Below are positions 25,554-34,536 of a DNA stretch of 64,000 nucleotides, one piece after another. Position 1 is the first letter of the stretch; each line of letters starts with the position of its first letter. The translations under genes were made by a program, and so were the position numbers. The stretch is taken from assembly GCF_020515625.1 (NCBI RefSeq), contig NZ_JAIWPJ010000002.1, positions 248,001-312,000 of the forward strand, read 5' to 3'. The notes below the pieces were generated by a model. It had not been told where the DNA came from and searched no databases. It saw only the letters and a list, made by a program, of their open reading frames with translations. This DNA is from Natrinema amylolyticum (lineage in GTDB: Archaea; Halobacteriota; Halobacteria; Halobacteriales; Natrialbaceae).

Positions 25554-26888
25554 TCAGGCGTAGTAGTCGTTCTCCTCGAGGATCGACTCGATCCGCGTTT
25601 TCGACTCGGCCATCGCGTCGTCGACCGACTGTTCGCCGACGAGCGCCGCGTTCAGTCGCTGGCCCTGTGCGACGTCGATCTCGTTCCAGAGCGGCGTCCG
25701 CGGCCGCGGCTTCGCGTTCTGGAGGCTCCCGTACAGCGCCTCGAACCACGGCTGCTCGTCGATGTTGTCCTGGAACGTGTCGTGGCGGAAGGGCACGCCC
25801 CCGAGGTCGACGTACCGCTCCTGTGCCTCCTTCGAGACGAACGACCGGAGCACGTCGGCCGCGGCCTCCTTTTTGTCGTCGCTGGTGTACTCGTTGATTC
25901 CGAGCAGCCAGTTCCCCTGGACCGGTGCCGCCCGTTCGTCTCCCTCCGGAACCGGCATGAACGTGATATCGTCGTACGCCGAGGCTTTGTCCTCGTTCAG
26001 CAAGAGCGAGGTGCCCGAGGGCCACTGGGGCGCGGCGGCGACGCTCCCGTCCGCGAGCCCCGAGAGGACCTCGTTGTTGTCGAAGGAGGCGACGCCGTCC
26101 GGGCAGATCGATCCCAGGTCCTCGAGGAAGAACGACGCCGCGTCCAGGCCGCTCTCGTCGGCCCAGTCGTAGCGCCAGTTCTCGTCGAACATGTCGCCGG
26201 CCATGCTCATGCCGACGCTGAAATACGACGACGTGATCGGGTTCCCGCTCTGTCCGCGCATGGCGTAGCCGTCGGCACCGTCGACTTGCCGCGAGATCTT
26301 TCGCCCCGCACGGTAGACATCGTCCCACGTTTCGGGGAGGTCCTCGCCGACCGCGTCGTACAGGCGCTCGTTGACGACGAAGATGTGGGCGTTGCCGACC
26401 GCACACAGCGCCTTGAGCTCGGGGTCCTCGTCCCGCGCGGTTGGCGGGGTCGCTTCGTCGGGGGTCGGCCACGTTCCGATGTCGAGCGTCTGGTCGATGA
26501 GCTGGTCGGTCGGCAGGTCATCGACGTGGTCTCGAATCGGCGCGAGGTGCTGTGCGAGCTGTGGCATCCACGGGTCGTCGATCTCGACGATGTCGTAGGT
26601 CGCGTTCTCGCTCTGGAACATCGTCGTCAGCTTCTCGAAGAGGTTCGCGTTCGGGAGCACCGTCGTCTCGACCGTGACCCCGACCTCGGGTTCGATGTGG
26701 TCCTTAAGGAGTCGATCGATGAGTTCGCCGTCGCCGCTGGACACTGCGAGGGAAAGCGTTTCACTGTCTCCGGCGCTCCCGATGCAGCCCGCGACGGACG
26801 CCACCCCGGCACCCCCGGCCGTCGCGATGAACGCTCGCCGCGTCGGACGATCGGTTCGACCCTGCCCCGTCTCGCTGTCGGATGTCAT
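25554..26888 (-). CDS. ABC importer substrate-binding lipoprotein
   Basis: A 444-residue family-1 extracellular solute-binding protein. The Tat-type signal TRRAFIATAGGAG and lipobox SVAGC (about residue 34) predict a lipid-anchored external protein. The mature part has the two-lobed pattern with YDIVEIDDPWMPQLAQHL, a hinge and C-terminal FVSKEAQERYVDLGGVPF typical of sugar- or glycerophosphodiester-binding members. It is the first gene of the importer, with AT-rich promoter-like sequence upstream (about 26920-26960). The ligand is unknown; the neighbouring phospholipase and IMPase-family gene suggest a phospholipid head-group product or polyol (inference). Confidence 0.92.
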   Translation of the reverse strand: MTSDSETGQGRTDRPTRRAFIATAGGAGVASVAGCIGSAGDSETLSLAVSSGDGELIDRLLKDHIEPEVGVTVETTVLPNANLFEKLTTMFQSENATYDIVEIDDPWMPQLAQHLAPIRDHVDDLPTDQLIDQTLDIGTWPTPDEATPPTARDEDPELKALCAVGNAHIFVVNERLYDAVGEDLPETWDDVYRAGRKISRQVDGADGYAMRGQSGNPITSSYFSVGMSMAGDMFDENWRYDWADESGLDAASFFLEDLGSICPDGVASFDNNEVLSGLADGSVAAAPQWPSGTSLLLNEDKASAYDDITFMPVPEGDERAAPVQGNWLLGINEYTSDDKKEAAADVLRSFVSKEAQERYVDLGGVPFRHDTFQDNIDEQPWFEALYGSLQNAKPRPRTPLWNEIDVAQGQRLNAALVGEQSVDDAMAESKTRIESILEENDYYA

Positions 26889-26953
26889 CAGGGAGTGAAA
26901 CTCGGATTACCCGAAAAAGCGCTTATAATATTCTCGTATATAGCCAAATATAT

Positions 26954-27000
26954 CTACGGAGTACGGGACTTAAACCCGCTCTCGCCCGAGACTTGCCAGC
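26954..27000 (-). pseudogene. Possible remnant of a class II tRNA 3' half
   Basis: On the minus strand a four-base-pair hairpin UCUC-GGGC-GAGA, resembling a long variable arm, is followed by GCGGG-UUUAAGU-CCCGU, a T-arm-like stem and seven-base loop, and then ACUCCGUA. The loop has U where the near-invariant C56 belongs and no 5' half can be found, so a functional tRNA is excluded. It may be a decayed Leu/Ser tRNA fragment or chance. Confidence 0.25.
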
Positions 27001-27110
27001 GACAGACCCGTTGCAGTCGGCGAGCGGACTCGAGACGACGCGGTTCGGAACCCGGCGACTCGAGCGCTCGACTCCGGGTCGGCACCGTCGCGGACCGTTC
27101 GGCGGCCGAT

Positions 27111-27905
27111 TCACCGATACGGTTCCGGAACGGTTCCGGAGGAGACCAGCGTCACGAGGTCCTGATGGAGGTATTCGTTCGACGCGAGAATCATCTCGCT
27201 GTTATCGCCGTCGAGAGCCTTGATCCGAGTGACTTCGCCGCCCGCCTCTTCGACGATCAAGACGCCGGCGGCGGTGTCCCAGACGGAGAGCATTCGCTCG
27301 AAGAACGCGTCGAACTGTCCCGCCGCGACCATCGAGAGCTCGCCCGCCGCCGAGCCGAAGCGTCTGACGCCCTGCGTTACGTCGAGGAGCGATCGGAACT
27401 GCTCGAAGTCCTGCGCCTGCATCGACGCGGGGTCGAACCCGGTCACGATGAGCGCCTCGGACAGGTCAGTCGTCGCCGACAGCGACAGCGGCTGCCCGTT
27501 CGCGTAGGCCCCGCCGTTTTCGATCGCCGTGTACATCGTCTCGGTCGGAACGTGATAGACGACACCGACGTCGGCAGCGCTGACGCCCTCGAACGCGATC
27601 GAGATCGAATAGTGGGGGACTCCGTTGAGGAAGTTCGTCGTCCCGTCGATGGGGTCGATGACCCAGCGCGGTTTCGTCGTGAACTCGGGCGATCGCTCCT
27701 CGGAGACGATATTGTGATCCGGGAACTGCTTCCGGAGTTCGTCCAAGATGGCTTGCTCCGCGAGACGGTCGGCCGCCGTCACGATGTCCCCGTTCGTCTT
27801 GTGCCGAAACTCCGCCGGCGAGTCCGGAAACGATCGAAGCGCCTCGCTCGCTCGTCTGGCCGCACGGACGGCGGTCCCCAGTTGCGGATACTCCGTTCGA
27901 TCCAT
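27111..27905 (-). CDS. Inositol monophosphatase-family phosphatase
   Basis: A 264-residue IMPase/FBPase-fold enzyme. Metal-binding motifs are visible: SEERSPE (Glu of motif 0), WVIDPIDGTTNF (the D-P-I-D-G-T-T signature) and VWDTAAGVLIVEEAGGE (W-D-x-A-A-G). It dephosphorylates sugar or polyol monophosphates; members act on inositol-1-phosphate, fructose-1,6-bisphosphate or NADP-like compounds. It is the gene immediately upstream of the ABC importer on the same strand, about 220 bases from it. A four-unit 19-base tandem repeat lies 104-180 bases upstream of its start. Confidence 0.92.
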   Translation of the reverse strand: MDRTEYPQLGTAVRAARRASEALRSFPDSPAEFRHKTNGDIVTAADRLAEQAILDELRKQFPDHNIVSEERSPEFTTKPRWVIDPIDGTTNFLNGVPHYSISIAFEGVSAADVGVVYHVPTETMYTAIENGGAYANGQPLSLSATTDLSEALIVTGFDPASMQAQDFEQFRSLLDVTQGVRRFGSAAGELSMVAAGQFDAFFERMLSVWDTAAGVLIVEEAGGEVTRIKALDGDNSEMILASNEYLHQDLVTLVSSGTVPEPYR

Positions 27906-28008
27906 GCATCGGCTGTCTGATCTCTCCTCAAATTGCGTTGCTATGACCTCTCCCGAGACCTCGATAGCGGTCCCAACCAGGGGTGTCTTTTATCGACGAG
28001 TCGAGCCG

Positions 28009-28085
28009 CTGCCGAAACGGGCCACTGGCTGTCGAGGCGGATCACTGCTATCGGGACGGACCACTGCTGCCGAAACGGATCACTC
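28009..28085. repeat. Four tandem 19-20-base degenerate repeats
   Basis: Four head-to-tail units (28009-28028, 28029-28047, 28048-28066, 28067-28085) follow the pattern CTGYCGRRRCGGRYCACTG, with near-invariant CGG and CACT steps about two helical turns apart. They lie between the thermosome stop and the upstream region of the IMPase-family gene. Phased repeats like this often serve as multi-site operators, but no regulator is assigned. Confidence 0.7.
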
Positions 28086-28130
28086 CCGTCTGACGACCGC
28101 TCGAAAACGGCGAAAAAACTGTCAGCGACG

Positions 28131-29708
28131 TTATTCGGCGGCGATGACGTCGTCGATACGGGCGATCATCGTGGCGGCTTCGGTCGCGCTCTCGACGGCC
28201 TCGCGCTTGACGTCGGCAGGGTCGACGACGCCGTACTCGAAGGGATCGTCGATCGTGACCTCGTCGCCCTTGGTGATCAGGCCGGCCCGACCCTCGGAGT
28301 CGTGGGCGGCACGAAGGTCCACGAGCACGTCGATGGGATCGCGGCCGGTGTTAGCTGCGAGCGTTCGGGGGACGATGTCAACCGCGTCGGCGAAGGCCGT
28401 CACGGCGAGCTGCTTGCGGCCCTCGATACCGGCGGCTTCCTCGCGGATCTTGTCCGCGATCGCGATCTCGGTCGCACCGGCACCGGGGACGACTTCGCCG
28501 GACTCCAGCGCCGTCGCGACGACGTCGAGCGCGTCACCGATGGCGCGCTCGAGTTCGTCGACGATGTGTTCGGTGCCGCCGCGGACGAAGACGGTGACCG
28601 TCTCGGCCGCCGCGCCGCCCTCGACGAACGCGAGGTCGTCGTCGCCATAGGTCTCGGTGTGGATACGGTCGGCCGAGCCGAAGTCGGACTCCTCGAGGTC
28701 GTCGAGGTCGCCGACGCGGCGTGCGCCGGTCGCGGAGGCGACCTGTCGGGCGTCGCTGTCGCCCAGGCCTTCGAAGACGAGGACGCCCTCGTTGGCGAGC
28801 GCGTTGGCGACGCGGTCGGCGACGTCTTCGGTCGTGAAGACGACGTCGGCACCGCTCTCGGCGACGGTCTCGGCGTAGCCCTCGAGTTCGCCTTCCTCGG
28901 CGTCGATGGCGGCGTTGAGCTGGTCGATCGAGTCGATGGCGTACTCAGCGTCGATGTCGCCGGTTTGGACGCCGAGTTCGACGTCCAGAATGGCGATCGA
29001 CGCGTCCTCGACCTCGCTCGGCATGCCGTCGTGGGCGGGCTCCTCGTCGACGATGATCCCGGGGACGAGTTCGGTCGCGTTCGACGAGGCACCGATCTGG
29101 GTGTGGACGGTGACGTTATCGCGTGCGACGCCCGCGTCGGTATCGACGTGGCGGATCGCATCGACGACGGTCTCGGCCAGCGACGCGGCGGTGAGCCCGC
29201 CGGTTCCCTTGCCGGTCATGCTCGACTCGGCGACCTGTCGCAGGATTTCGTCGTCGACGTCGGCCTCGTTGACCTGCTCGTCGATCGCCTCGAGGGCGAT
29301 CTCGCTGGCTTCGTGGTAGCCTTCGACGATCGTCGTCGCGTGGACGTCCTGCTCGATGAGGTCCTCGGCCTCGCCCAGCAGGTTGCCGGCGAGTACCGCT
29401 GCCGTGGTCGTTCCGTCACCGACTTCCTCTTCCTGGGAGTCGGCGACTTCGACGATCATCTGTGCCGCGGGATGCTCGATGTCCATCTCGTTCAGGATGG
29501 TCGCGCCGTCGTTGGTGATGACGACGTCCCCGCCGGAGTCGACGAGCATCTTGTCCATACCGCGGGGTCCGAGCGTCGTGCGTACCGACTCGGCCACGGC
29601 CTTGCCGGCCATGATGTTGGACGACTGCGCGTCGCGACCCTGCGTTCGCTGACTATCCTCGCTCATAATGAACATGGGCTGCCCACCCATGCGTCGCTGT
29701 TGTGCCAT
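28131..29708 (-). CDS. Thermosome (group II chaperonin) subunit lacking the GGM tail
   Basis: A 525-residue CCT/thermosome subunit. Equatorial motifs are [25 protein letters not shown] and the ATPase [12 protein letters not shown]; the apical domain and a second equatorial half with [12 protein letters not shown] follow. It folds proteins in a double-ring complex. Most haloarchaeal alpha and beta subunits end in a Gly-Gly-Met-rich tail; this one stops at [11 protein letters not shown], resembling the CCT3 class of haloarchaea. It diverges from the amidohydrolase gene, with a clear TATA box 35-41 bases before its ATG. Confidence 0.95.
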   Translation of the reverse strand: MAQQRRMGGQPMFIMSEDSQRTQGRDAQSSNIMAGKAVAESVRTTLGPRGMDKMLVDSGGDVVITNDGATILNEMDIEHPAAQMIVEVADSQEEEVGDGTTTAAVLAGNLLGEAEDLIEQDVHATTIVEGYHEASEIALEAIDEQVNEADVDDEILRQVAESSMTGKGTGGLTAASLAETVVDAIRHVDTDAGVARDNVTVHTQIGASSNATELVPGIIVDEEPAHDGMPSEVEDASIAILDVELGVQTGDIDAEYAIDSIDQLNAAIDAEEGELEGYAETVAESGADVVFTTEDVADRVANALANEGVLVFEGLGDSDARQVASATGARRVGDLDDLEESDFGSADRIHTETYGDDDLAFVEGGAAAETVTVFVRGGTEHIVDELERAIGDALDVVATALESGEVVPGAGATEIAIADKIREEAAGIEGRKQLAVTAFADAVDIVPRTLAANTGRDPIDVLVDLRAAHDSEGRAGLITKGDEVTIDDPFEYGVVDPADVKREAVESATEAATMIARIDDVIAAE

Positions 29709-29742
29709 CGTTGATCCTCACTAACCATGTCGTCAGCACTTC

Positions 29743-29755
29743 TATATAACTCTTT
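29743..29755 (-). promoter_or_regulatory. TATA box and BRE of the thermosome gene
   Basis: Minus-strand sequence GTTATATAG preceded by purine-rich GGAAAGA forms a strong archaeal BRE/TATA pair. A start of transcription about 25 bases downstream would leave a roughly 12-base leader. Haloarchaeal cct genes are heat-inducible (known), and this is the place where heat control would act. Confidence 0.6.
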
Positions 29756-29835
29756 CCCTCCAACCGCCGCTCCGTCTTGCGATTGCGCATGTGAACAGCC
29801 GCCACGGCGGCGGGCGTCGGAGCCGGTAGGGCGAT

Positions 29836-30696
29836 ATGGGTCGACCAGAAACACCCCGGGAGATGCTGGAGCTGGAACACGGGTTCCGCGTTGTCGACGT
29901 TTCGACGCGGTTGCCGCCGACCGACGGCGGCGGGGACAATCGGGACCGAGCGATGACGGCGGAACGGCTCGAGCGGGAGATGCATCAGGCGGGGATCACG
30001 AGGTCGATCGTCTGTCCGCCGGCGCTGGCGGAGACGAGCTATCTCGCGCCGAACAACGGCGTCGCCAGGCGCAGCGTCGATCGGCCGTTCGTCGCCTTCG
30101 CTCGGATCAACGGCACCGAGACGCCGGGCCGGAACGCGACGGGGCGACTCCGCAACGCGGTGAGCAGCCGCGAGGACCACCACACCTCCCCCGGCGACAT
30201 CGAGAAGTACGCGTACGACGACCGCTTTCACGGGTTCGTCCTCGATCCCGCCGTCGACGACTACCCCGACGACGACGTCCTCGCGGCCCTCGACGACGTC
30301 GGCCTGCCGGTGATCGTTCGCGGCGGCGTCGACGCACCGCCCGCGACGCTCGCGGACGTGCTCCTCGAGCGCTCGTTCCCCGTCGTCGTCGGTCGCTTCG
30401 GCGGCCACCCGCTGAATCGGCCGCTCATGAACGAGATGATCGACCTGCTCGACGAGTACGACGACTGCTACCTCGAGACGAGTTTCGTCCGGTATCGCGA
30501 GCTACTCGAGCGGGCGCTCATGGAACATCCCGACCGCGTCTTCTTCGGCAGCGGCGCGCCCGCCTGTCACCCCAACGTCGCGGTCATGGAGATCCTCACC
30601 CTCGACGTCTCGGAGGACCTGCTTCGACGCGCCTTCTCGAAGAACGCGTGCCGCGTGATCGAGGCGCTCGCGCCCGAGGTAGACCACTGGAACTGA
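29836..30696 (+). CDS. Amidohydrolase-family (TIM-barrel) protein
   Basis: A 286-residue protein of the amidohydrolase-2 superfamily. Pieces include the initial VVDVSTRL strand (where classic members have H-x-H, here replaced), the HGFVLDPAVDDYP core strand, VIVRGGVDAPP, VVGRFGGHPLNRPLM (barrel histidine) and VFFGSGAPACHP (the final aspartate position shows Gly-Ser-Gly). Several usual metal ligands are missing, so it may be a non-hydrolytic relative. It diverges from the thermosome gene across a 127-base promoter region. Confidence 0.75.
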   Translation: MGRPETPREMLELEHGFRVVDVSTRLPPTDGGGDNRDRAMTAERLEREMHQAGITRSIVCPPALAETSYLAPNNGVARRSVDRPFVAFARINGTETPGRNATGRLRNAVSSREDHHTSPGDIEKYAYDDRFHGFVLDPAVDDYPDDDVLAALDDVGLPVIVRGGVDAPPATLADVLLERSFPVVVGRFGGHPLNRPLMNEMIDLLDEYDDCYLETSFVRYRELLERALMEHPDRVFFGSGAPACHPNVAVMEILTLDVSEDLLRRAFSKNACRVIEALAPEVDHWN

Positions 30697-31011
30697 AATC
30701 GTACGGGTCTGACCGCCAGTTCGCGGGCTCCTTCGGCGATCGGACCGACGTCTCGCCGTCGAACCGGTCCACTGGTATCGAACGGCAGGGACCGCGACGG
30801 ACCGGTTCGAGCGCCGGGACTCGAGACTCGATACCGGCAACCGATGGTGGAACGGGTCGTGACAATAATTAGTATAGTTCTGTAGATATTAACTTGATAT
30901 CTCAATTCCTACGTTTCGAGCGCTATCTTTACCGATATCTCGTACATCTAATACCAAGAAATTCCGTTATATCGCAACATTCATCATATTTCATGATTGG
31001 GTGCCGATTGC
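30697..31011. other. Gene-free AT-rich leader of the GntP permease gene
   Basis: No coding region is credible. The first half has ordinary GC content. From about 30865 the sequence becomes strongly AT-rich (for example ACAATAATTAGTATAG, AGATATTAACTTGATATC and ATATTTCATG), unlike the rest of the window. It is the promoter-bearing region of the plus-strand permease gene; several TATA-like elements make the exact one unclear. Confidence 0.5.
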
Positions 31012-32373
31012 ATGCTCGAAGGATTCCCACTGGTACTGTTGCTCGCCGCGGCGGTGGCGTTTATCATCCTCGCCACGGCGAAGTTGGATCTACACGCGTT
31101 TCTCGCATTACTCCTCGCCGCCTATCTGACCGGTCTCGCTGCGGGGCTCGACCCGGCGGAGGTCGCCTCGCTGGTGACCGACGGGTTCGGCGGTATCCTC
31201 GGCTATATCGGGATCGTCATCATCGCCGGTACCGTCATCGGCACCTGCCTCGAGCGGTCGGGTGCGGCGATCGTCATCGCGGAGACGATCCTCGATTACG
31301 TCGGCGAAGAGTACACGACCCAGGTGATGGCTATCACGGGGAGTTTCGTCTCCATTCCGGTGTTCTGTGACTCCGGGTTCGTCATCCTCTCGGGACTGAA
31401 CCGGTCGCTCGCCCAGCGGTCGGGGCTCTCCCTGTCGACGCTCGGTGTGGCGCTCGCCGGCGGACTCTACGTCACGCACGTTTTCGTTCCACCGACGCCC
31501 GGCCCGATCGCGGCCGCGGGAATCATCGGCGCTGACATCGGTCTCGTCATGCTCGCCGGAATCATCGTCAGCGCCCCCATCGTCCTCGTCGCCGCGACGT
31601 GGGCCGACAAGGTGGCCTCGAACTACCACATCGATCCGGACCCGGAGATGACGATCGACGAGATCAAAGCCGAGTACGGGACGATGCCCTCGCGTGCCGC
31701 GTCGTTCGCACCGCTGCTCGTCCCGATCGCGCTCATCGCGCTCGGATCGATCGCCGCCTACCCGGAAGCGGAGAATCCGGAACTCATCACCGGGACGCTC
31801 CAGCGCTGGCTCCTGTTCCTCGGTGACCCCGCCGTCGCGCTGCTCATCGGAGCGTTCATCGCCTTCGCGATCGTCCCCGATTTCGACAGCAGCGTCACGG
31901 ACGACTGGGTCTCCGACGGGATCAAAAACGCCGCCGTCATCCTCGCCGTGACCGGTGCCGGCGGCGCGTTCGGCGAAGTCCTCTCGGCGCTCCCGCTCGA
32001 GAACTTCATTACCGACACGCTGGGCGGTCTCGGCATCGGGCTGTTCGCCGCGTTCGTCGTCGCCGCGGCGATGAAGTCGGCGCTCGGCTCCTCGACGGTC
32101 GCGATCCTGACCACGGCCAGCCTCGTCGCGCCGCTGCTCGGCTCGCTCGGCCTGAACACCGAGATCGGCCAGGTGTTTACCGTCCTCGCGATCGGTGCCG
32201 GCAGCATGACCGTCAGCCACGCGAACGACTCCTACTTCTGGATCATCACGGAGTTCTCCGACATGGAGACGGGGACGGCCTACCAGGCCTGGACGCTCGC
32301 GACACTGGTGCTCGGCGTCTCGAGTATCATCTGGATCGCCGTCCTCCGAAACGTCGCGGGGATGGTCTTCTAA
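31012..32373 (+). CDS. GntP-family gluconate/glycerate-type permease
   Basis: A 453-residue membrane protein with 12 or more helices of the GntP family (H+ symporters for gluconate, glycerate and related sugar acids). Typical motifs are SIPVFCDSGFVIL, HVFVPPTPGPIAAAG and GSMTVSHANDSYFWIITEF. It converges on the glycerate 2-kinase gene and their stop codons overlap, which points to D-glycerate as a plausible substrate (inference from neighbour). Confidence 0.92.
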   Translation: MLEGFPLVLLLAAAVAFIILATAKLDLHAFLALLLAAYLTGLAAGLDPAEVASLVTDGFGGILGYIGIVIIAGTVIGTCLERSGAAIVIAETILDYVGEEYTTQVMAITGSFVSIPVFCDSGFVILSGLNRSLAQRSGLSLSTLGVALAGGLYVTHVFVPPTPGPIAAAGIIGADIGLVMLAGIIVSAPIVLVAATWADKVASNYHIDPDPEMTIDEIKAEYGTMPSRAASFAPLLVPIALIALGSIAAYPEAENPELITGTLQRWLLFLGDPAVALLIGAFIAFAIVPDFDSSVTDDWVSDGIKNAAVILAVTGAGGAFGEVLSALPLENFITDTLGGLGIGLFAAFVVAAAMKSALGSSTVAILTTASLVAPLLGSLGLNTEIGQVFTVLAIGAGSMTVSHANDSYFWIITEFSDMETGTAYQAWTLATLVLGVSSIIWIAVLRNVAGMVF

Positions 32374-33731
32374 CGGACGACCAGCACCCGCAGGTCGTTC
32401 AGATTCGTCCCCGTCGGCCCCGTGAAAAGCAGGCCGTCCCGGGACTCGAGATACGGATAGACGTCGTTTTCCGCGAGGGCCTCGCGCGCCGCGTCGGGGT
32501 CGGCGACGGTCGTCCCGTCGACCAGTGCGCCGGCCGCGTCGGTCGCGCCGTCGATACCGTCGGTGTCGACCGCGGCGACCGTGATTCCGCCGGTGCTTCC
32601 GCTCTCGGCCCCGTTCTCGTCTCCGCCACCGCCTTCGATCTCGAGCGCCGCGCTCGTCGCGAACTCCTGGTTCGGTCCGCCCGTCCCGTCGCCCCGGACC
32701 GTCACCGTCGTCTCGCCGCCGGAGAGGATGACGGCCGGCGGCGAGACCGGCGTCCCGGTGGCTCGAGCCTCTTCCGCGATCGCGACGTGGATCGCGGCCG
32801 CGTCGCGGGCCTCGCCGCGAACGCGCGAGGAGAGCACGAGCGGTTCGTAACCCCGTTCGGCCGCCGCATCGCTGGCCGCCTCGAGCACGGTCATCCCGTC
32901 GGCGATAACGTGATTCGAGACGCTCTCGAACACTGCGTCGTCGAGTCCGGGCGTCTCGTCGATCTCGCCGGCCGCGCCGCGCTCGAGGCGGTCGGCGACG
33001 GCGTCCGACGCGTCGATCCCGTATCGCTCGAGCACCGCGAGCGCGTCATCGAACGTCGACGCGTCGGGCGCGACGGGGCCGCTCGCGATCACGCTCAGGT
33101 CGTTTCCGACGACGTCGCTCAAGATCAGCGAGACGACCGTCGCGGGCGCGGTGCGGCGCGCCAGTCGGCCGCCCTTCAGCACCGAGAGGTGTTTGCGGAC
33201 CGCGTTGATCTCGTGGATGTCGGCCCCGCTCGCGAGCAGGGCGTCGGTGGTCGACTGGAGATCGGCGAGGGAGACGTCGCCCGCAGGCGCGGGCATGAGC
33301 GCGCTGCCGCCGCCGGTGATCGCCGCCAGCACGAGCGTGTCCTCGGTAGCCGAATCCGCCGCCTCGAGGACGGCGCGCGCCCCGTCGACGCCGCGCTCGC
33401 TCGGCACCGGATGGTCGCCCTCGCGGACCGTCACGCGCTCCGTTTCGACGGGGTCGTCCGTGACGACGACGCCGCCGTCGATTCGGTCGCCCAGCACGTC
33501 CTCGAGCGCGGTCGCGACGTGTGCCGCGGCGTTGCCGCCGCCGATGACGACGATCTCGTCGTACTCGGAGAGATTAAACGTCGCGTCCGCGACGCGGAGG
33601 GTGTCGTCCTCGAGCGTCACGGCGTCGCGGACGACGGTACGGGGGTGGCCCGCTTCGATGCCGGCCTCGAGACAGTCGAGGGCGACCGCGCGGGCCTCGC
33701 TCGAGGCGAGACGGTCGCGATCCTCGATCAT
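32370..33731 (-). CDS. Glycerate 2-kinase (MOFRL/DUF4147 family)
   Basis: A 453-residue kinase of the GK-II type that phosphorylates D-glycerate to 2-phosphoglycerate. The N-terminal DUF4147 domain has VVIGGGNAAAHVA, EGDHPVPSERG, AAITGGGSALMPAPA and NAVRKHLSVLKGGRLA. The C-terminal MOFRL domain has ILSGGETTVTVRGDGTGGPNQEFA and AVDTDGIDGATDAAGA. Length is normal. It converges with the GntP permease gene with a four-base overlap (CTAA), so both could feed glycerate to lower glycolysis. Confidence 0.95.
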   Translation of the reverse strand: MIEDRDRLASSEARAVALDCLEAGIEAGHPRTVVRDAVTLEDDTLRVADATFNLSEYDEIVVIGGGNAAAHVATALEDVLGDRIDGGVVVTDDPVETERVTVREGDHPVPSERGVDGARAVLEAADSATEDTLVLAAITGGGSALMPAPAGDVSLADLQSTTDALLASGADIHEINAVRKHLSVLKGGRLARRTAPATVVSLILSDVVGNDLSVIASGPVAPDASTFDDALAVLERYGIDASDAVADRLERGAAGEIDETPGLDDAVFESVSNHVIADGMTVLEAASDAAAERGYEPLVLSSRVRGEARDAAAIHVAIAEEARATGTPVSPPAVILSGGETTVTVRGDGTGGPNQEFATSAALEIEGGGGDENGAESGSTGGITVAAVDTDGIDGATDAAGALVDGTTVADPDAAREALAENDVYPYLESRDGLLFTGPTGTNLNDLRVLVVR

Positions 33732-33900
33732 ATGCGATCACCTGCGGAAGGCCCCGCTAACGCTCCGGAATAGCCACCAGTGGCCGGTATCAATCCCGAA
33801 GCCTTGGTTTCGAACGGTTTCAGATCCTGTATCACCGGTGTGTACGAAACCGCGACTCGATCGACAAGACCCGTCGTTCTCATAGACGGGTTGTATTTCG

Positions 33901-33925
33901 GGAACCGCTAAAATTAGCGGGTTCC
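33901..33925. repeat. Hairpin-forming inverted repeat
   Basis: GGAACC-GCTAA and TTAGCGGGTTCC pair with a single bulged base around a two-base centre, in the gap between glycerate kinase and the DUF5518 gene. It could be a regulatory stem or insertion remnant. No gene is seen in the 290-base gap. Confidence 0.45.
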
Positions 33926-34022
33926 GACCGCGACCCAGTCGGCACACTTACTGAAGCGGCCAGTTTTCGTTGCGAGCCCGAAATGTATATCTATTGTCTT
34001 TATACTGCCTTCTACATAATAG

Positions 34023-34472
34023 ATGACTGTGACCCGCAACCTGTCCCTCCGAGCGCTGTTCGAAGACGACGCGTGGCGGATAGCGGTCATCGGCGGGTGT
34101 CTCGCGTTGCCGTTCACGACTGCCACCTACGTGCAAACGGGCGACAATATCGGTTTGGAAGCGGTGTTTTACGGCGGTCTCCTCGCCGGTTACCTCTACG
34201 AGTCGGGGCCGACCGACCGCTCTCGAGTCGCGACTCGAGTCGGACTCATCGGCGCACTGCCGATGCTGTGGCTGTGCTTCGATACCATGGTCATCATCGG
34301 CACTGAGACTGCCTCACCACTGCCGTTTCTCGCGGTGGCCGCTATATTTATGGTGCTGTTCACCGCGTTGGGCTTCTGGCTATCCGTCGTGGTCGCGATG
34401 CTCGGCGCGTGGGTCGGCGACTGGATACGCGGGACGGTCGGGCGGATTCGACTTCCGATGATCTCTCACTGA
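34023..34472 (+). CDS. DUF5518-like membrane protein
   Basis: A 149-residue protein with four hydrophobic segments, glycine-rich in YGGLLAGYLYES, as in haloarchaeal DUF5518 proteins. Function is unknown. An AT-rich promoter-like segment (33980-34020) precedes the ATG. It is convergent with the purine gene that follows. Confidence 0.75.
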   Translation: MTVTRNLSLRALFEDDAWRIAVIGGCLALPFTTATYVQTGDNIGLEAVFYGGLLAGYLYESGPTDRSRVATRVGLIGALPMLWLCFDTMVIIGTETASPLPFLAVAAIFMVLFTALGFWLSVVVAMLGAWVGDWIRGTVGRIRLPMISH

Positions 34473-34536
34473 GTGGTTCTCTCACCTCGAGAATCTGGAC
34501 AAAAAAGCCGCTCACTCCCGTGGATCGTTCGCGGTC

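Noticed and set aside
20751-27905. Phage or genomic island
   Set aside because: No integrase, transposase or capsid-like genes, and base composition resembles neighbours apart from promoter regions.
25782-27920. 712-codon frame spanning the binding-protein and IMPase genes on the opposite strand
   Set aside because: It crosses two well-supported genes and an AT-rich promoter, with shadow-like composition.
28009-28085. CRISPR array
   Set aside because: Units are only 19-20 bases, contiguous, with no unique spacers.
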